From: Pycnopodia helianthoides
Lineage: Eukaryota; Echinodermata; Asteroidea; Forcipulatida; Asteriidae
Assembly (NCBI GenBank): GCA_032158295.1
Contig: CM063247.1
Span: 21,628,358 to 21,692,357, forward strand
Direction: 5' to 3'
DNA: 64,000 bases
Part shown: piece after piece, positions 46,157 to 57,172 of the stretch
Layout of the letters: the number at the start of each line of letters is the position of its first letter
Position numbering within the stretch: the first letter of the stretch is position 1
Made by a program: the position numbers and the translations under genes
The notes under the pieces: generated by a model
What the model was told of the DNA's origin: nothing
Seen by the model: only the letters and a program-made list of their open reading frames with translations
The model's database searches: none

Positions 46157-46307
46157 TTTCGGCCAGCTTTACAGTTTGAAGGGCCATCGCTGCAGCAAGA
46201 GCTACAAAACTGGAATGTTATGCAAGGACAATATGAAAAAGGTACACTCAGTTTCTAGAAGAAGATGTCTGCAGAATGCAACTCTCTGCACGAAGTGTTC
46301 ACTATAA

Positions 46308-46313
46308 AATAAA
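46308..46313 (+). terminator. Candidate polyadenylation signal
   Basis: AATAAA 152 bases downstream of the laminin stop. Placement is good, but the hexamer is common in AT-rich sequence. Confidence 0.4.
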
Positions 46314-46510
46314 TTCTCACAAATATAGAAGTTTTCCCAGAAGGAAAAGCATCTCAAAGATTGAGTAGATCATACATGCTGAAACCTAATTAAGGTTTGA
46401 ACAGCATCAATTCATTTTGGTTGAAATTACTTTTAACACTCCAATTCAACCAAACGCTGGCACTGGAACTGTTTCTAATTGGTTAGTTTTGCCTGGTGGA
46501 CTGAAACAAG

Positions 46511-47448
46511 GACCGCATTTACACCTGATCTGGCAAGGGCGATCAAAGGAGGATCAGATCCTGCCAGGGCAATCAAAGGGCGATCAACAGCTAGTGTAAA
46601 TGGAAGAGCGATCAGAATCTGATCCTCCTTTTTGATCCCCCTTTATTGCGGGATCAAAGGAGGATCAGATCCCGCAAGGTGGATCAAAAACCAAGTGTAA
46701 ACGCAAAGCAGGATCAGACCCCGCAATTTGACCTACCGACTTCCGGTCTCGTCGAACAGACTGGGGTGCGGCGAGTTGAAAACAGAAACCACGAAAGCTT
46801 TAAACAACCAGTGCAAGCCTTGGTTATTTTTTTTATGCAATGCCAGCGTCCCCGTACACTGGTTCCAACACGTAACACAGCATTTCTGTGCACAAAGAAC
46901 ATTACAAATTTCAATGGTAATTGGCATTTGCATCCCTTCTCGCATGACGCCATTGCTCTGCAATAAACGTGACGAACCACACGCTTCAACCTGTTTCCTT
47001 ATCGTTTTTGTATTCATTTATCTTTAACACAGTTTTCATTAGCATTTGAAAATTATTTTGTTTATTCCATTATTTGTATTTTCTTGTCGCAGTATTAGTA
47101 TATGTAAGCATGGAGCAGTAGTTTATTGCTCCATGATGTAAGGTTATAGTTTTGTTGGTGTTTTTTACGTTGTTTCTTGGACGACATGGCCGTAGCTGAG
47201 GTTGTTATCCGGGGGCAAATGTGATCGGAGGGGGAGCTGGCAAGTTTATCAGTCAATTATTTATCAATCACCTCGTTCAGTTGACCTTTTACACCAGCAG
47301 TGTGGAATTCCGGTTCAACAAGCGCTTGGCAAAAGGGATCAATGCGAGATCAGACTCAAGTGTAAACACGTCAGCGATCAGTTTGATCGTCCTTGCAGGA
47401 TCTGATCCTCCTTTGATCGCCCTTGCCAGATTAAGTGTAAACACGATC
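46511..47448. mobile_element. Non-autonomous DNA transposon, 0.94 kb, GATC-rich inverted ends
   Basis: Left GATCTGGCAAGGGCGATCAA, AGGAGGATCAGATC and right GATCTGATCCTCCTTTGATC, GCCCTTGCCAGATTA are inverted. Outermost GACCGCATTTACAC pairs with GTGTAAACACGATC. Sub-terminal repeats GGATCAGATCCCGCAAGG recur. Small ORFs inside show no recognised transposase. The paralogous site at about 51.0 kb is empty. Confidence 0.87.
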
Positions 47449-47963
47449 ATAATGGTTTTTGTAATCAAGCAAAATTTAAAGCAAAATTCCAATATGTCTT
47501 TTTATTAAATTTTAGTCTGCAGTCTTTCACAAAGCCTGTAGATTAAAGGCAAGTTTACCACCAAAGTAAGAGTTGGTTTTGATGCATCAAGGCTACATGA
47601 AACACTAAAGCTTATACTTGTTATTCAGATCATGAATACATGTTGTGTGAGTGTCTCACTGTGAGCTGTGTGTCACACCTTGAGTTATTTTCTAACCTCA
47701 ACAAACATGACCTATGGTCGTTGTTCGTACACAGAGTAAAATGGCAAAGAGAAATTAGGTATCATTTTGTGTTTCCAACATTTTAAAATCTTCCTTTGGA
47801 TATGTCTTGTTGTCAATCTCAGAATGCTAGATCTTGATGGTAGTTTAAGAACTCTACATCTGAAGTGGGACACATAAGAAAAGAAAATATCCCATTATGT
47901 CTTTGGATTCAATATGTTTTTTGTTACATACCTTGCCTGTATCGTTATCCTTTGTCTTTACAG

Positions 47964-48054
47964 CTGCTGCTGGACAGAATCATCGGCCATGATGGCCAAC
48001 CTTGGTCCAATCCAGCTGAGGAAAATACCAAGTATGAAGAGTCTATCTATCTCG
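47964..48054 (+). CDS. Exon-like segment A, unrecognised
   Basis: Acceptor tttgtctttacag and donor CTCG|gtaagt flank an open 91-nt segment (LLLDRIIGHDGQPWSNPAEE, NTKYEESIYL). Its phase-1 end fits segment B. It cannot join laminin exon 38 and stay open through B. No family recognised. Confidence 0.35.
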
Positions 48055-49643
48055 GTAAGTTATCATCAGTTCTTTGCTTTTTTGTTATCAAAAAACTGTC
48101 TATCAAACCTCCACAATCTGGAAGCTTTTTGTGTACAATTGTTGTGTATAATTGCCTACCTTCATCGATAGAACACACTGCCATGGTAATAAAATTGAAA
48201 TATCTTAAAGAAGATGTCTTAGATATTTAGTTAACATTAAAATCACTGATCATTTATAAAGCCAAGGTACGAAATGATAGAAACTTACAACGCTTAAAAA
48301 AGTTGTGCTGTATTTAGTTTTTGGACAAGTAAGACTTCAGTCAATGGAATTTTCACTATCCATTACTCTGTATTTCAGAGGCAAAATTCTTAATAAAAAA
48401 AAAAAAATAAAAAAAATAAACAAAGGTTACCAAGTTACAGCAAATTTCCAGTGAGTGGCAAGATGGAACATGTGACCAGCACCTCTACAGAGCCATCTTA
48501 TCACAGTTGAAAGGGAAGAGGAAGGGGGAAGAGGCAAACTGGGGGAAAAAAAAAACCAAACCCAAAGCCCCACCAAAACCTCAATAACATTGTTGTTTAT
48601 TAGAACAAGACTAATTAATGTGAGAATTGATTGCTGTATTTTACAGACAATGCAACTGCAAGGTGACATTACAACAACATCTCCTGGGGACCAATGTCAA
48701 CCACTTGACTGATAAGTGTTAATAGTAAAGCAGCTTCTACATGTAGAGTCACCAATGTCATTTCTACAGTGAGAGGTGAATGAACATGGGGAGTAAAGCT
48801 GTACTGGAAGGACGGCTGATGTGTAATTGCTGAAAGAGGTACCACATCAATTTTCTTTTTACAAATACCATCATAAGTTGCAATTACAAGGACAAATATA
48901 AATATTATTTAAATGAATCTTGGATGTGGATGTTTCATGCATTCCTTTAAAGTCTTAAGTGCATCACATTGCCATTTCAGATGTTGAGTTAATGTGGGTT
49001 ATACATGTCTGGTAAATGGAACAGAACTTCATTTTCATGGTGTTGCTGCAAACCTTTTTACTAGATTGTATTCTCCAGCATGCAAAGCTTCAAATCCAAC
49101 TGTAATTTTGAACACACCGAATCAATATGACTGATTGTTAATGTCAAGAAATGTTTAGGAAACAATTTTGTCTTCACTGAAAAGCAAAAACATTGGAATT
49201 GCAAAACGTTTTGGAAGCAATTAGATGCAAGTTTTGTTTTAAGATAAAATGTTCATCGTGGGGAAATCTGGGTGAAAAAGTGTAAAGCTCAGTACATGTA
49301 GTATCGTTAGCTTCATGTTTGCAATTCTTATCGTGATAATGTGAGGCCGTTTTGTTTAATTAAAATCATATTATGTTAGCTGCATATTTTGTTATATCTG
49401 ACATGCTATTTCTCCAAACTTGCAAGTTAGCACAAACAAGACCTGATTCAAACATGATTTAAAGTTTAGAAGCACCTGTTTACAGTTTTTCTTGCCATTT
49501 GGTTTAAAAATTATCAATGTTTTTGTGATTTAAAAAAGATACAACAACCAAATTTTAAGAAAAAAGGTTTTAATTTTCTCTTATCCAATTGTATTTTTAG
49601 ATGGAAAATAAAGTAATCTAAGAATATATGTTATATTTCACAG
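48055..49643. other. Sequence between exon-like segments A and B
   Basis: AT-rich, poly-A at about 48390-48420. One diverged unit of the 24.6-kb tandem repeat at about 49035-49105. No exon recognised. Confidence 0.45.
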
Positions 49644-49766
49644 TCGTAGCCCTTGAAGCCATGTCAACTTCAGAAAACTGCAATCCAACATCACAGCAAC
49701 AACCATGTGATGACCCAAACTACCAGCTAACATCACAACAACCATTGTGGCCAGTCAGATATAGAA
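49644..49766 (+). CDS. Exon-like segment B, unrecognised
   Basis: Acceptor atatttcacag and donor TAGAA|gtaaga. Phase 1 in and out: VALEAMSTSENCNPTSQQQP, CDDPNYQLTSQQPLWPVRYR. Gln/Ser/Pro-rich. No family recognised. Confidence 0.35.
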
Positions 49767-50356
49767 GTAAGAACAATTAACTGCCTTGAATTATCTTTGT
49801 ATTCAGTTTTTTTTAAACAGTACATTATGAGTTCAAACAGTGAGGCAAAATTGCAGCCCCATGGTATTCAATCATGGTTTGCAAAACTACTGTTTCTTGA
49901 AAACCAAGACAACATGTTACAAAATGCAAGGATTGAAATTGACACTGGACCAGTAAACTCATGAGGAAATCTTCTTTTAGTTTATATATTAAACTGTTCA
50001 GAAAGTTTTTATTCTCATTTTGATTTTGGTCTTGTAAAACAAAAATCTAGTCCAGTAAAATTTTTAATCTACAATCACTGCGGTCTTGTGAATATTTTCC
50101 CTGAAAACTGTTCACTGTGAAATCATATTGCAGTGTTGATAGTTTCTTAGGTTGTGGACAATCATGTTGGTTGTTGTTATACAATTCCATCATTAGCCCT
50201 AGCTACTTAACATAGTTTAGCTCCAACATTTATTGGAAGGACTAGGAAAATCTTTGAGCAATTTTTTCAGGATTTACCTGAGACATTTTTGTTTCACACC
50301 CAGTTTTGTAAAGACCCAAGGTCTTATTACAAATGTAATATGCCAGCTTTAGAGCT
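49767..50356. other. Intergenic or intron sequence
   Basis: Contains GAAATTGACACTGGACCAGTAAACTCATGA at about 49935-49965, which matches a dispersed repeat at 9.94 kb. Otherwise AT-rich. Confidence 0.4.
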
Positions 50357-51130
50357 TGACGTAGCAATAAAAAACTAAGCATACACAAAATGTGTGCGCA
50401 TGCAACATGACTTCCCAACAGGTTACAAATTAATACCCTAGATGATACAGTGTCATGCTCTGGAAAAGCATATGTAATCAAACCGTTTTATCGTTGTCTA
50501 GAATCACTCTGCCTGTAAACTGGTTTAAAAATTTTAAAAATGTTTTCAACAGTCAAGTGCAACTGAGGGTACAGTTTATGTTTACAAAAAATTAAGCTAA
50601 GCAATGATGTTATATTTTAACAGGATTACACATCAAAGCAAGTGTCAGCCTGTAATACATACGAGCCAACATTACAGATGATTTCGGCCAGCTTTACAGT
50701 TTGAAGGGCCATCGCTGCAGCAAGAGCTACAAAACTGGAATGCTGTGCAAGGACAATATGGAAGGTACTTAAAGATTTCATAAGAAGAGCTCTGGAGAAT
50801 GCAACATCAAAATTCATGAATTTCCAAAATTTTCACAAAAGTTGAAGACTTGAATAACTCTTTCATGGACACTAAAAAAAAACATTTAAACTGCATTTAT
50901 TTTCCTTCAGATGGCTAAAATGGTCTTTGTCCAACCAATTAAGACCCACACTCTGGCACTGCAGTTTCCTCTTCTTGGTTTTGGTTTTGGCTGTTGGACT
51001 AAAACATATTGGTTTGATAATCAAGCAAGAGCTGAACCAAAACGAAAAGTTCACTACATTTTTGTTCGTAGTAACCGTTCATGTATCTTTATCTTTTGTC
51101 TTTAGAGAACAGCCATCACGGACAGAATCT
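50357..51130 (+). repeat. Segmental duplication, copy 2
   Basis: Shorter partner of 45623-48000. It includes a second copy of the laminin terminal exon with its acceptor and stop, but lacks the 0.94-kb element and the about 180-bp block. Confidence 0.85.
50624..50681 (+). pseudogene. Duplicate of the laminin terminal exon
   Basis: Identical in frame to 46099-46156, including acceptor ttttaacag, ITHQSKCQPVIHTSQHYR and TGA (50679-50681). It could act as an alternative last exon or be an unused duplicate. No other laminin exon accompanies it. Confidence 0.65.
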
Positions 51131-51233
51131 ATTAAGCAGTCATGGACAGAATCTTATGAAGCTATCATTGAACTTGGATTTATTGAGTAAAGATACCGAG
51201 CGTCAAGAAAGACTGATTTTACCTTGCTAAGCC
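51106..51233 (+). CDS. Exon-like segment C with stop, unrecognised
   Basis: Acceptor cttttgtctttag; phase 1 in. NSHHGQNLLSSHGQNLMKLS, LNLDLLSKDTERQERLILPC, TAA. ATGGACAGAATCTTATtaag-type units repeat here and again downstream to 51370. The upstream flank is homologous to that of segment A, so this may be a duplicate tail rather than the same gene. Confidence 0.3.
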
Positions 51234-51389
51234 GTAATGGACAAAATCTTATTAAGCCATCATGGAAGTTGGATATATTGAGTGAAGATACCGAGCGTCA
51301 ACAAATCATCTTAGAAAGACTGATTTTTACCTTGCTGAGCCGTAATGGACAGAATCTTATTAAGCTACTATAGAACTTGGATATATTTC

Positions 51390-52390
51390 AGTCCTTGTGT
51401 TTCTTTAGCACTTCCCTCCATGCGTTTATTGACCACTTACCACTTCATGTGTTTAATAAGCACTTCATGTGTTTATTTAGTACTTCCCACCTTTGCATCT
51501 TTTTTACCACTTCCCACCTTGCGTTTAGGTACCACTTTTACTCCTTTCGCTTATTTACCACTTCCATCCTTGTGTCTATTTACTATTTACCAAAAAGCTG
51601 CATTTATTTACCACTTCTTTCCGTGCGCTTATTTACCACATCTCACCTTGCGTCTATTTACAATTTTCCTCCATGCATTTAAAGTCCACTTCCTTCCTTG
51701 GTTTATTTACAACTTCCCTACTTGCATTTATTTAGCACTTCCAACCTTCGGTCTATTTAGCATTTCCCAAAAAGGTGCGCTTATTTACCACAATTCTCCT
51801 TACGTTTATTTACCACTTCCCACCTTGCGTCTATTTACAATTTCCCTCCTTGCATTTAAAGTCCACTTCCTTCCTTGGTTTATTTACAACTTCCCTACTT
51901 GCATTTATTTGGCACTTCCAACCTTCGGTCTATTTACCATTTCCCCAAAAGGTGCGCTTATTTATCACAATTCTCCTTGCGTTTATTTACCACTTCCCAC
52001 CAATTTCCCTCCATGCATTTAAAGTCCACTTCCTTCCTTGGTTTATTAACAACTTCCCTCCTTGCATCTATTTAGCCCTTCCCACCTTACATCTATTTAC
52101 TATTTCCAAATATCTGCAATTATTGACCACTTCCCACGTCTATTAACTATCTCCCAATATGCCCATATATTTACCATATCCCGCCTTGCGTTTACTTACC
52201 ACTTCCATCCTTGCATTTATTTAGCTTTTTCCACCTTGCGTTTAATTACAATTTCCCAATAAGCTGCGTTTTTTTAATCTCTTCCCTCTTTGCATATATT
52301 TAGCAGTTGCCACCTTGCGTCTATTTACTCTTTCTCTCTGGTGTCTATTTACAATTTCCCAATAAGCTGCGTTTATTGACCACTTCTCTT
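51390..52390. repeat. Degenerate 25-bp satellite, left block
   Basis: Imperfect units of TTTACCACTTCCCTCCTTGC plus GTCTA, with larger internal repeats (CATTTAAAGTCCACTTCCTT at about 51675, 51855, 52015). Open frames here are rich in YLPLP/IYHF and are not credible genes. Confidence 0.92.
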
Positions 52391-53510
52391 CGCGTTTATT
52401 TATATGAATTTGTTGTGTACAAATATGTAAACTTATTTCCCCACGTAAATAGCTCATACCATACGAGTACACACACACAGCGAGCGTGGTCCGTGCGCGC
52501 CTAAACAGTTTCATGGTAGATACCATTGTGTGGACAGGGGTGTTTCCGTGTAACTCAATAAGTATCACGTTATTAGTGCAAACAATTTGAGGCAGAGAAG
52601 GAAATGCGACATGTTATTGTTATTAACAATTTACTAACTAAATTGTAACCAACTTTCCAGCACATTATGAACACAACAAAGAGCAACGCTGTTGCTAAAT
52701 AACAAATTTTATCGTGCAAATCTGTTCAACCCTGAACCAATGGTGGTATAGTCCATGTCATCGCCACACACAAAAACGTACACACAACCAGTGCACAATT
52801 TTCATCAGTGAAGCAAAACTTAACTTGCCATTATAAAAATGTGTGACACTATCTTAGAAAAAAATGTTCACAAGAAGAAAGTGTATACATTACTGATTCT
52901 GCTCATATAAGTTTTGCCAGTGAAACCTTCCTATTAGTACATGAACTTATCATTTTAGAAAATTGTGTTGTGGTTTCAGAGTTGACACTGCGGAAGTTTG
53001 TAAAACAGACGTTTTAGCAACGGCTTTTTTAGAAGATGTAAAATAACTTTTCATTGGTCTTTAGTTCAACTCAAAAATGACGTTGGTAAAATTTGTCCAA
53101 TCACAAAATTTGTTAGAGCACTGTGTTGGTCAGTTAGTAAACTTTCCAAATCCGTTTAGGACTAAGGAATCAGCCGTCGGCTTGTTGACTTATGGTCGAA
53201 TTAAGAGCCCTCATGCGACAAAAAAGACAAATTTTGTAGCGCTCTCCATAGGAAATGTGACCGCAATTGTACGAATGAACCCCCAAAAGACGTGGCAAAA
53301 CATATTTCATTTGAAACCAATGTTTTACGAGTCGAAAGAGGAGGTTTTATCCTTTATATTTCCGTTTTGGACTAAGCTTTACGATAAACGGTTGCAAAGC
53401 TATAATAACAATCATGGCCAAGAACCCCGGTTTTGAAGAAAATTTGTACACAGCGCGGCACGGCGCGCGCCCGCTGACTGTTTGAACAGATTACTTTACA
53501 TCACAAATTC
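52391..53510. other. Unique sequence splitting the satellite
   Basis: About 1.1 kb without the 25-bp unit. It has a 119-codon open frame at 53077-53436 (MTLVKFVQSQNLLEHCVGQL ... NNNHGQEPRF) with no recognised domain and no visible splice or promoter context. ACACACACAGCGAGCGTGG and GGCACGGCGCGCGCCC are local GC-rich spots. Confidence 0.5.
53077..53436 (+). CDS. Unrecognised 119-codon ORF (weak)
   Basis: Begins ATG; includes GLLTYGRIKSPHATKKTNFV and FYESKEEVLSFIFPFWTKLY. The composition is protein-like rather than repeat-like, and it is the only such frame between 51.3 and 60.5 kb. Chance or a transposon remnant is quite possible. Confidence 0.2.
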   Translation: MTLVKFVQSQNLLEHCVGQLVNFPNPFRTKESAVGLLTYGRIKSPHATKKTNFVALSIGNVTAIVRMNPQKTWQNIFHLKPMFYESKEEVLSFIFPFWTKLYDKRLQSYNNNHGQEPRF

Positions 53511-55640
53511 ATACCACATCCCTCCTCGCGTCTATATACTACTTCCCAATAAGCTGCGGTTGTTTACCACTTTCCTCCTCGCATCTATTTAGCTTTTCCA
53601 ACCTCGCGTCTATTTACTTTTTCCCAAGAAGCTGCGTTTATTGACCACTTCTTTCCTTGCGTTTATTTACTACATCCCTCCTTGTGTCTATTTAGCACTT
53701 CCCACCTTGCATCCAATTACTAATTCCCCCAAAACCTGCATTTGTTTACCACTTCCCTCCTTGTGTCTATTTAGCACTTCCCACCTTGCGTCTATTTAGT
53801 ATTTCCCAGTAGGCTGCATTTGTTTACCACTTCCCACATTGCGTCTATTTACCACTTCTTACCTTGCATCTATTTACATTTTCCTATTAAGCTGCGATTA
53901 CTGTCCACTTCTCTCCTTGCTTATATTAAGCACTTCCTTGCGCTTATTTACCACATCCTTCCTTGCGTCTAATTAGCACTTCCCTCCTTGCGTCTATTTA
54001 GCTCTTCCAACCTTGCATCTATTTACTATTTCCCATAAGCTGCAATTATTGACCACTTCCCACGTCTATTAACTATTTCCCAATATGCCCATAAATTTAC
54101 CATATCCCTCCTTGCGTTTACTTACCACTTCCATCCTTGCATTTATTTAGCTTTTTCCACCTTGCGTTTAATTACAATTTCCCAATAAGCTGCGTTTTTT
54201 TATCTCTTCCCTCTTTGCATATATTTAGCAGTTGCCACCTTGCGTCTATTTACTCTTTCTCTCTGGTGTCTATTTACAATTTCCCAATAAGCTGCGTTGA
54301 CCACTTCCCTCCTTTTGTCTAACTACTTCCCAATAAGCTGCATTTTTTACCACTTCCCTCCTCACGTCTGTTTAGCTTTTCCAACCTCGCATCTATTTAC
54401 TTTTTCCCAAGAAGCTTTTTCCTTGCGCTTATTTACCACATCCCTCCTTGTGTCTATTTATTTTAGCACTTCCCACCTTGCATCTAATTACTTTTTCCCA
54501 ATAAGCTGTCTTTATTGATCACTTCCCTCCTTGCGTATATTTAGCACTTCCCTCCTTGCGTATATTTAGCACTTCCCACCTTGCGTCTTTTTAGCACTTC
54601 CCACCCTGCGGCTTAATAACCCATTAAGCTGCGTTTATTGGCCACTTCTCTCCTTGTGCCTATTTACCACTTCCAACCTTGCGTCTATTTAGCACTTCAA
54701 ACATTGCATCCCAATAAGCTGCATTTGTTTACCACTTCCCTCCTTGCGTCTATTTAGCTCATCCAACCTTGCGTCAAATTAGCACTTCCCAACTTGCACC
54801 TATTTACAGTTTCCCATTAAGCTGCGTTTATTGACCACTTCCTTCTCTGTGCTTATTTACCACATCCCTTTAGTGTTTTTAACACTTCCTACTATGGGTC
54901 TATTTATTACTTCCATCCTGCATTTTTGTTACCCTTCCCACCCTGTGTCTATTTACCATTTTCCTCCATGCGTTTTTCACCACTTCCCTTCTTGCTTTTA
55001 TTGACCATTTCATGCGTTTAATTAGCACTTGATGCATTTATTTAGCACTTCCCACCTTGTGTCTATTTAGCCTTGCCTTTATTTACCACTTACATCCTTG
55101 CCTTTATGTACCACTTCCCGTTTCAATACCACTTCCATTTGTGGGCTTATTTACCACTACCCTCTTTGCACTTATTTATCACCTCCCTCCTTGTGTTTTT
55201 ACCACTTCCATCCTTGCGTTTCTATACCACGTCCCTCCTTGTCTTTATTTACAACTTCCATCTTTGCATTTATATATCACTTGTATCGTTGCGTTTCTTT
55301 ATTTCTTCTATCCTTTCGGTTTTTTTTATCACTTCCCTCCTTGTGTTTTCTTACCACTTTTATCTTTGCATTTCTTAATCACTTCCGTCCTTGTGTTTCT
55401 GTATCACCTATCCTTAGGTTTATTTATCACTTCCATCCTTGCCTTTCTTTATCATGTCCCTCCTTGCCTTTAATTCCAACTTCCATCTTAACGTTTATTT
55501 ACCACTTCTATCGTTGCGTTTCTTTATTTCTTCCATCCTTGTGTTTCCGTATTACGTTAATCCTTGTGTTTATTTATCACTTCCATCCTAGGGTTCAGTT
55601 ACTACTTGCGTTTAAGTATCACCCACATCCTTGCACTTAT
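53511..55640. repeat. Degenerate 25-bp satellite, right block
   Basis: Same family as the left block. 54000-54300 repeats 52075-52385 almost base for base. From 55060 the unit shifts to TATCACTTCCATCCTTGCGT-type copies. Confidence 0.92.
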
Positions 55641-55669
55641 TTACCCTATATCTTAACTGTAATTGTGTT

Positions 55670-55880
55670 AAAATCTAAGTTTATTTGAATGTTAAACTTG
55701 TGTTTAAACAGTTGGAAGTTTGCATCAAATAAAGTAATTTTACTGTGAACTGTTAACTCTTTAGCATTCAAATAAACTTATTATTGAATGTTGATCTTTT
55801 ATCTAAAGAGTTTATTTGAATGTAAAACTTGTATCTAAACAATTAGAAGTAAAAGAGTACATCTTGTTGTAATGTGCTTG
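55670..55880. repeat. Short AT-rich repeats
   Basis: GTTTATTTGAATGTTAAACT and AGTTTATTTGAATGTAAAAC, with ATCTAAACAATTAGAAGT-like partners, repeated two to three times. Confidence 0.65.
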
Positions 55881-56008
55881 GATAATCAGAGTCATAGAAA
55901 TAAACAAAAATAGTAGTAATGAAGAGTCCTTCTTATGAGTCCATAATTTAAATAGAATAAGAAAACCCTATACAAACTGTACAAAACGTGAGATAAACGT
56001 TTTTAAGG

Positions 56009-56097
56009 GTTCAAAAGGTCAAAAGGTCAAAAGGTCAAAAGGTCAAAAGGTCAAAAGGGCAAAGGGCAAAGGGCAAAGGGCAAAGGGCAAAGGGCCC
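56009..56097. repeat. (GGTCAAAA)n then (GGGCAAA)n
   Basis: About six 8-bp GGTCAAAA units change to about five 7-bp GGGCAAA units, opening the large array. Confidence 0.95.
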
Positions 56098-56335
56098 AAG
56101 AATCCAAGAATCCAAGAATCCAAGAATCCAAGAATCCAAGAATCCAAGAATCCAAGAATCCAAGAATCCAAGAATCCAAGAATCCAAGAATCCAAGAATC
56201 CAAGAATCCAAGAATCCAAGAATCCAAGAATCCAAGAATCCAAGAATCCAAGAATCCAAGAATCCAAGAATCCAAGAATCCAAGAATCCAAGAATCCAAG
56301 AATCCAAGAATCCAAGAATCCAAGAATCCAAAAAT
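56098..56335. repeat. (AAGAATCC)n octamer array, about 29 copies
   Basis: Nearly perfect 8-bp units. Read on the minus strand they give GFLDSWIL in every frame. Confidence 0.97.
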
Positions 56336-57172
56336 TCTCCTTTTCTTCTCCTTTCTCCTTTCTCCTTCTCTCTCCTTTCTCCTTTCTCCTTTCTCCTTTC
56401 TCCTTTCCTCTCCTTTCTCCTTTTTCTCCTTTTCCTTTCTCCTTTCTCCTTTCTCCTTTCTCCTTTCTCCTTTCCTTCCTTTCTCCTTTCTCCTTTCTCC
56501 TTTCTCCTTTCCTTTCTCCTTTCTCCTTTCTCCTTTCTCCTTTCTCCTTTCTTCCCTTTCTCCTTTCTCCTTTCTCCTTTCTCCTTTCTCCTTTCTCCTT
56601 TCTCCTTTCTCCTTTCTCCTTCTCTTTCTCCTTTCTCCTTTCTCCTTTCTCCTTTCTCCTTTCTCCTTTCTCCTTTTCTTCTCCTTTCTCTTTCTCCTTT
56701 CTTCCTTTCTCCTTTCTCCTTTCTCCTTTCTCCTTTCTCCTTTTCCCTCCTTTCTCCTTTCTCCTTTCTCCTTTCTCCTTTCTCCTTTCTCCTTTCTCCT
56801 TTCTCCTTTTCCTTTCTCCTTTCTCCTTTCTCCTTTCTCCTTTCTCCTTTCTCCTTTCTCCTTTCCTTCCTTTCTCCTTTCTCCTTTCTCTCTTTCTCCT
56901 TTCTCCTTTCTCCTTTTCTCCTTTCTCCTTTTCCTTTTCCTTCTCCTTTCTCCTTTCCCTTTTTCCTTTTCTCCTTTCTTTTCCTTTCTCCTTTCTCCTC
57001 CTTTCTTTTCCTTTCCTTCCTTTCTCCTTTTCCTTTCTTTCTCCTTTTCCTTTCTCCTTCCTTTCTCCTTTCTCCTTTCTCCTTTCCCTCTCCTTTCTCC
57101 TTTTCTCCTTTCTTCCTTTCTTTTCCTTTCTCCTTTTCCTTTTCCTTTCCTTTTCCTTTCCTTTTCTCCTTT
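56336..57172. repeat. (CTCCTTT)n heptamer, about 840-bp homopyrimidine tract
   Basis: Contains only C and T on the + strand as far as I can read. Units of TTTCTCC with many 1-2-base losses. Confidence 0.95.

Larger units (their letters stand above)
45623..48000 (+). repeat. Segmental duplication, copy 1
   Basis: Blocks of this region reappear in the same order at 50357-51130: TGACGTAGCAATAAAAAACT, the whole last-exon block (46079-46215), ACGCTGGCACTGGAAC, GTGGACTGAAACA, TAATCAAGCA and TCCTTTGTCTTTACAG. Copy 1 also holds about 180 bp (45800-46005) and a 0.94-kb element (46511-47448) that copy 2 lacks. Confidence 0.85.

Noticed and set aside
46714..47027. Short ORFs inside the 0.94-kb element, possible transposase
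   Set aside because: Under 100 codons, overlapping on both strands, with no catalytic motif that I recognise.
51345..52022. 225-codon + ORF rich in YLPLP and IYHF
   Set aside because: It is a satellite reading frame. The unit is degenerate and the same words occur in other frames.
55098..55688. 196-codon + ORF
   Set aside because: Same satellite, no non-repeat sequence.
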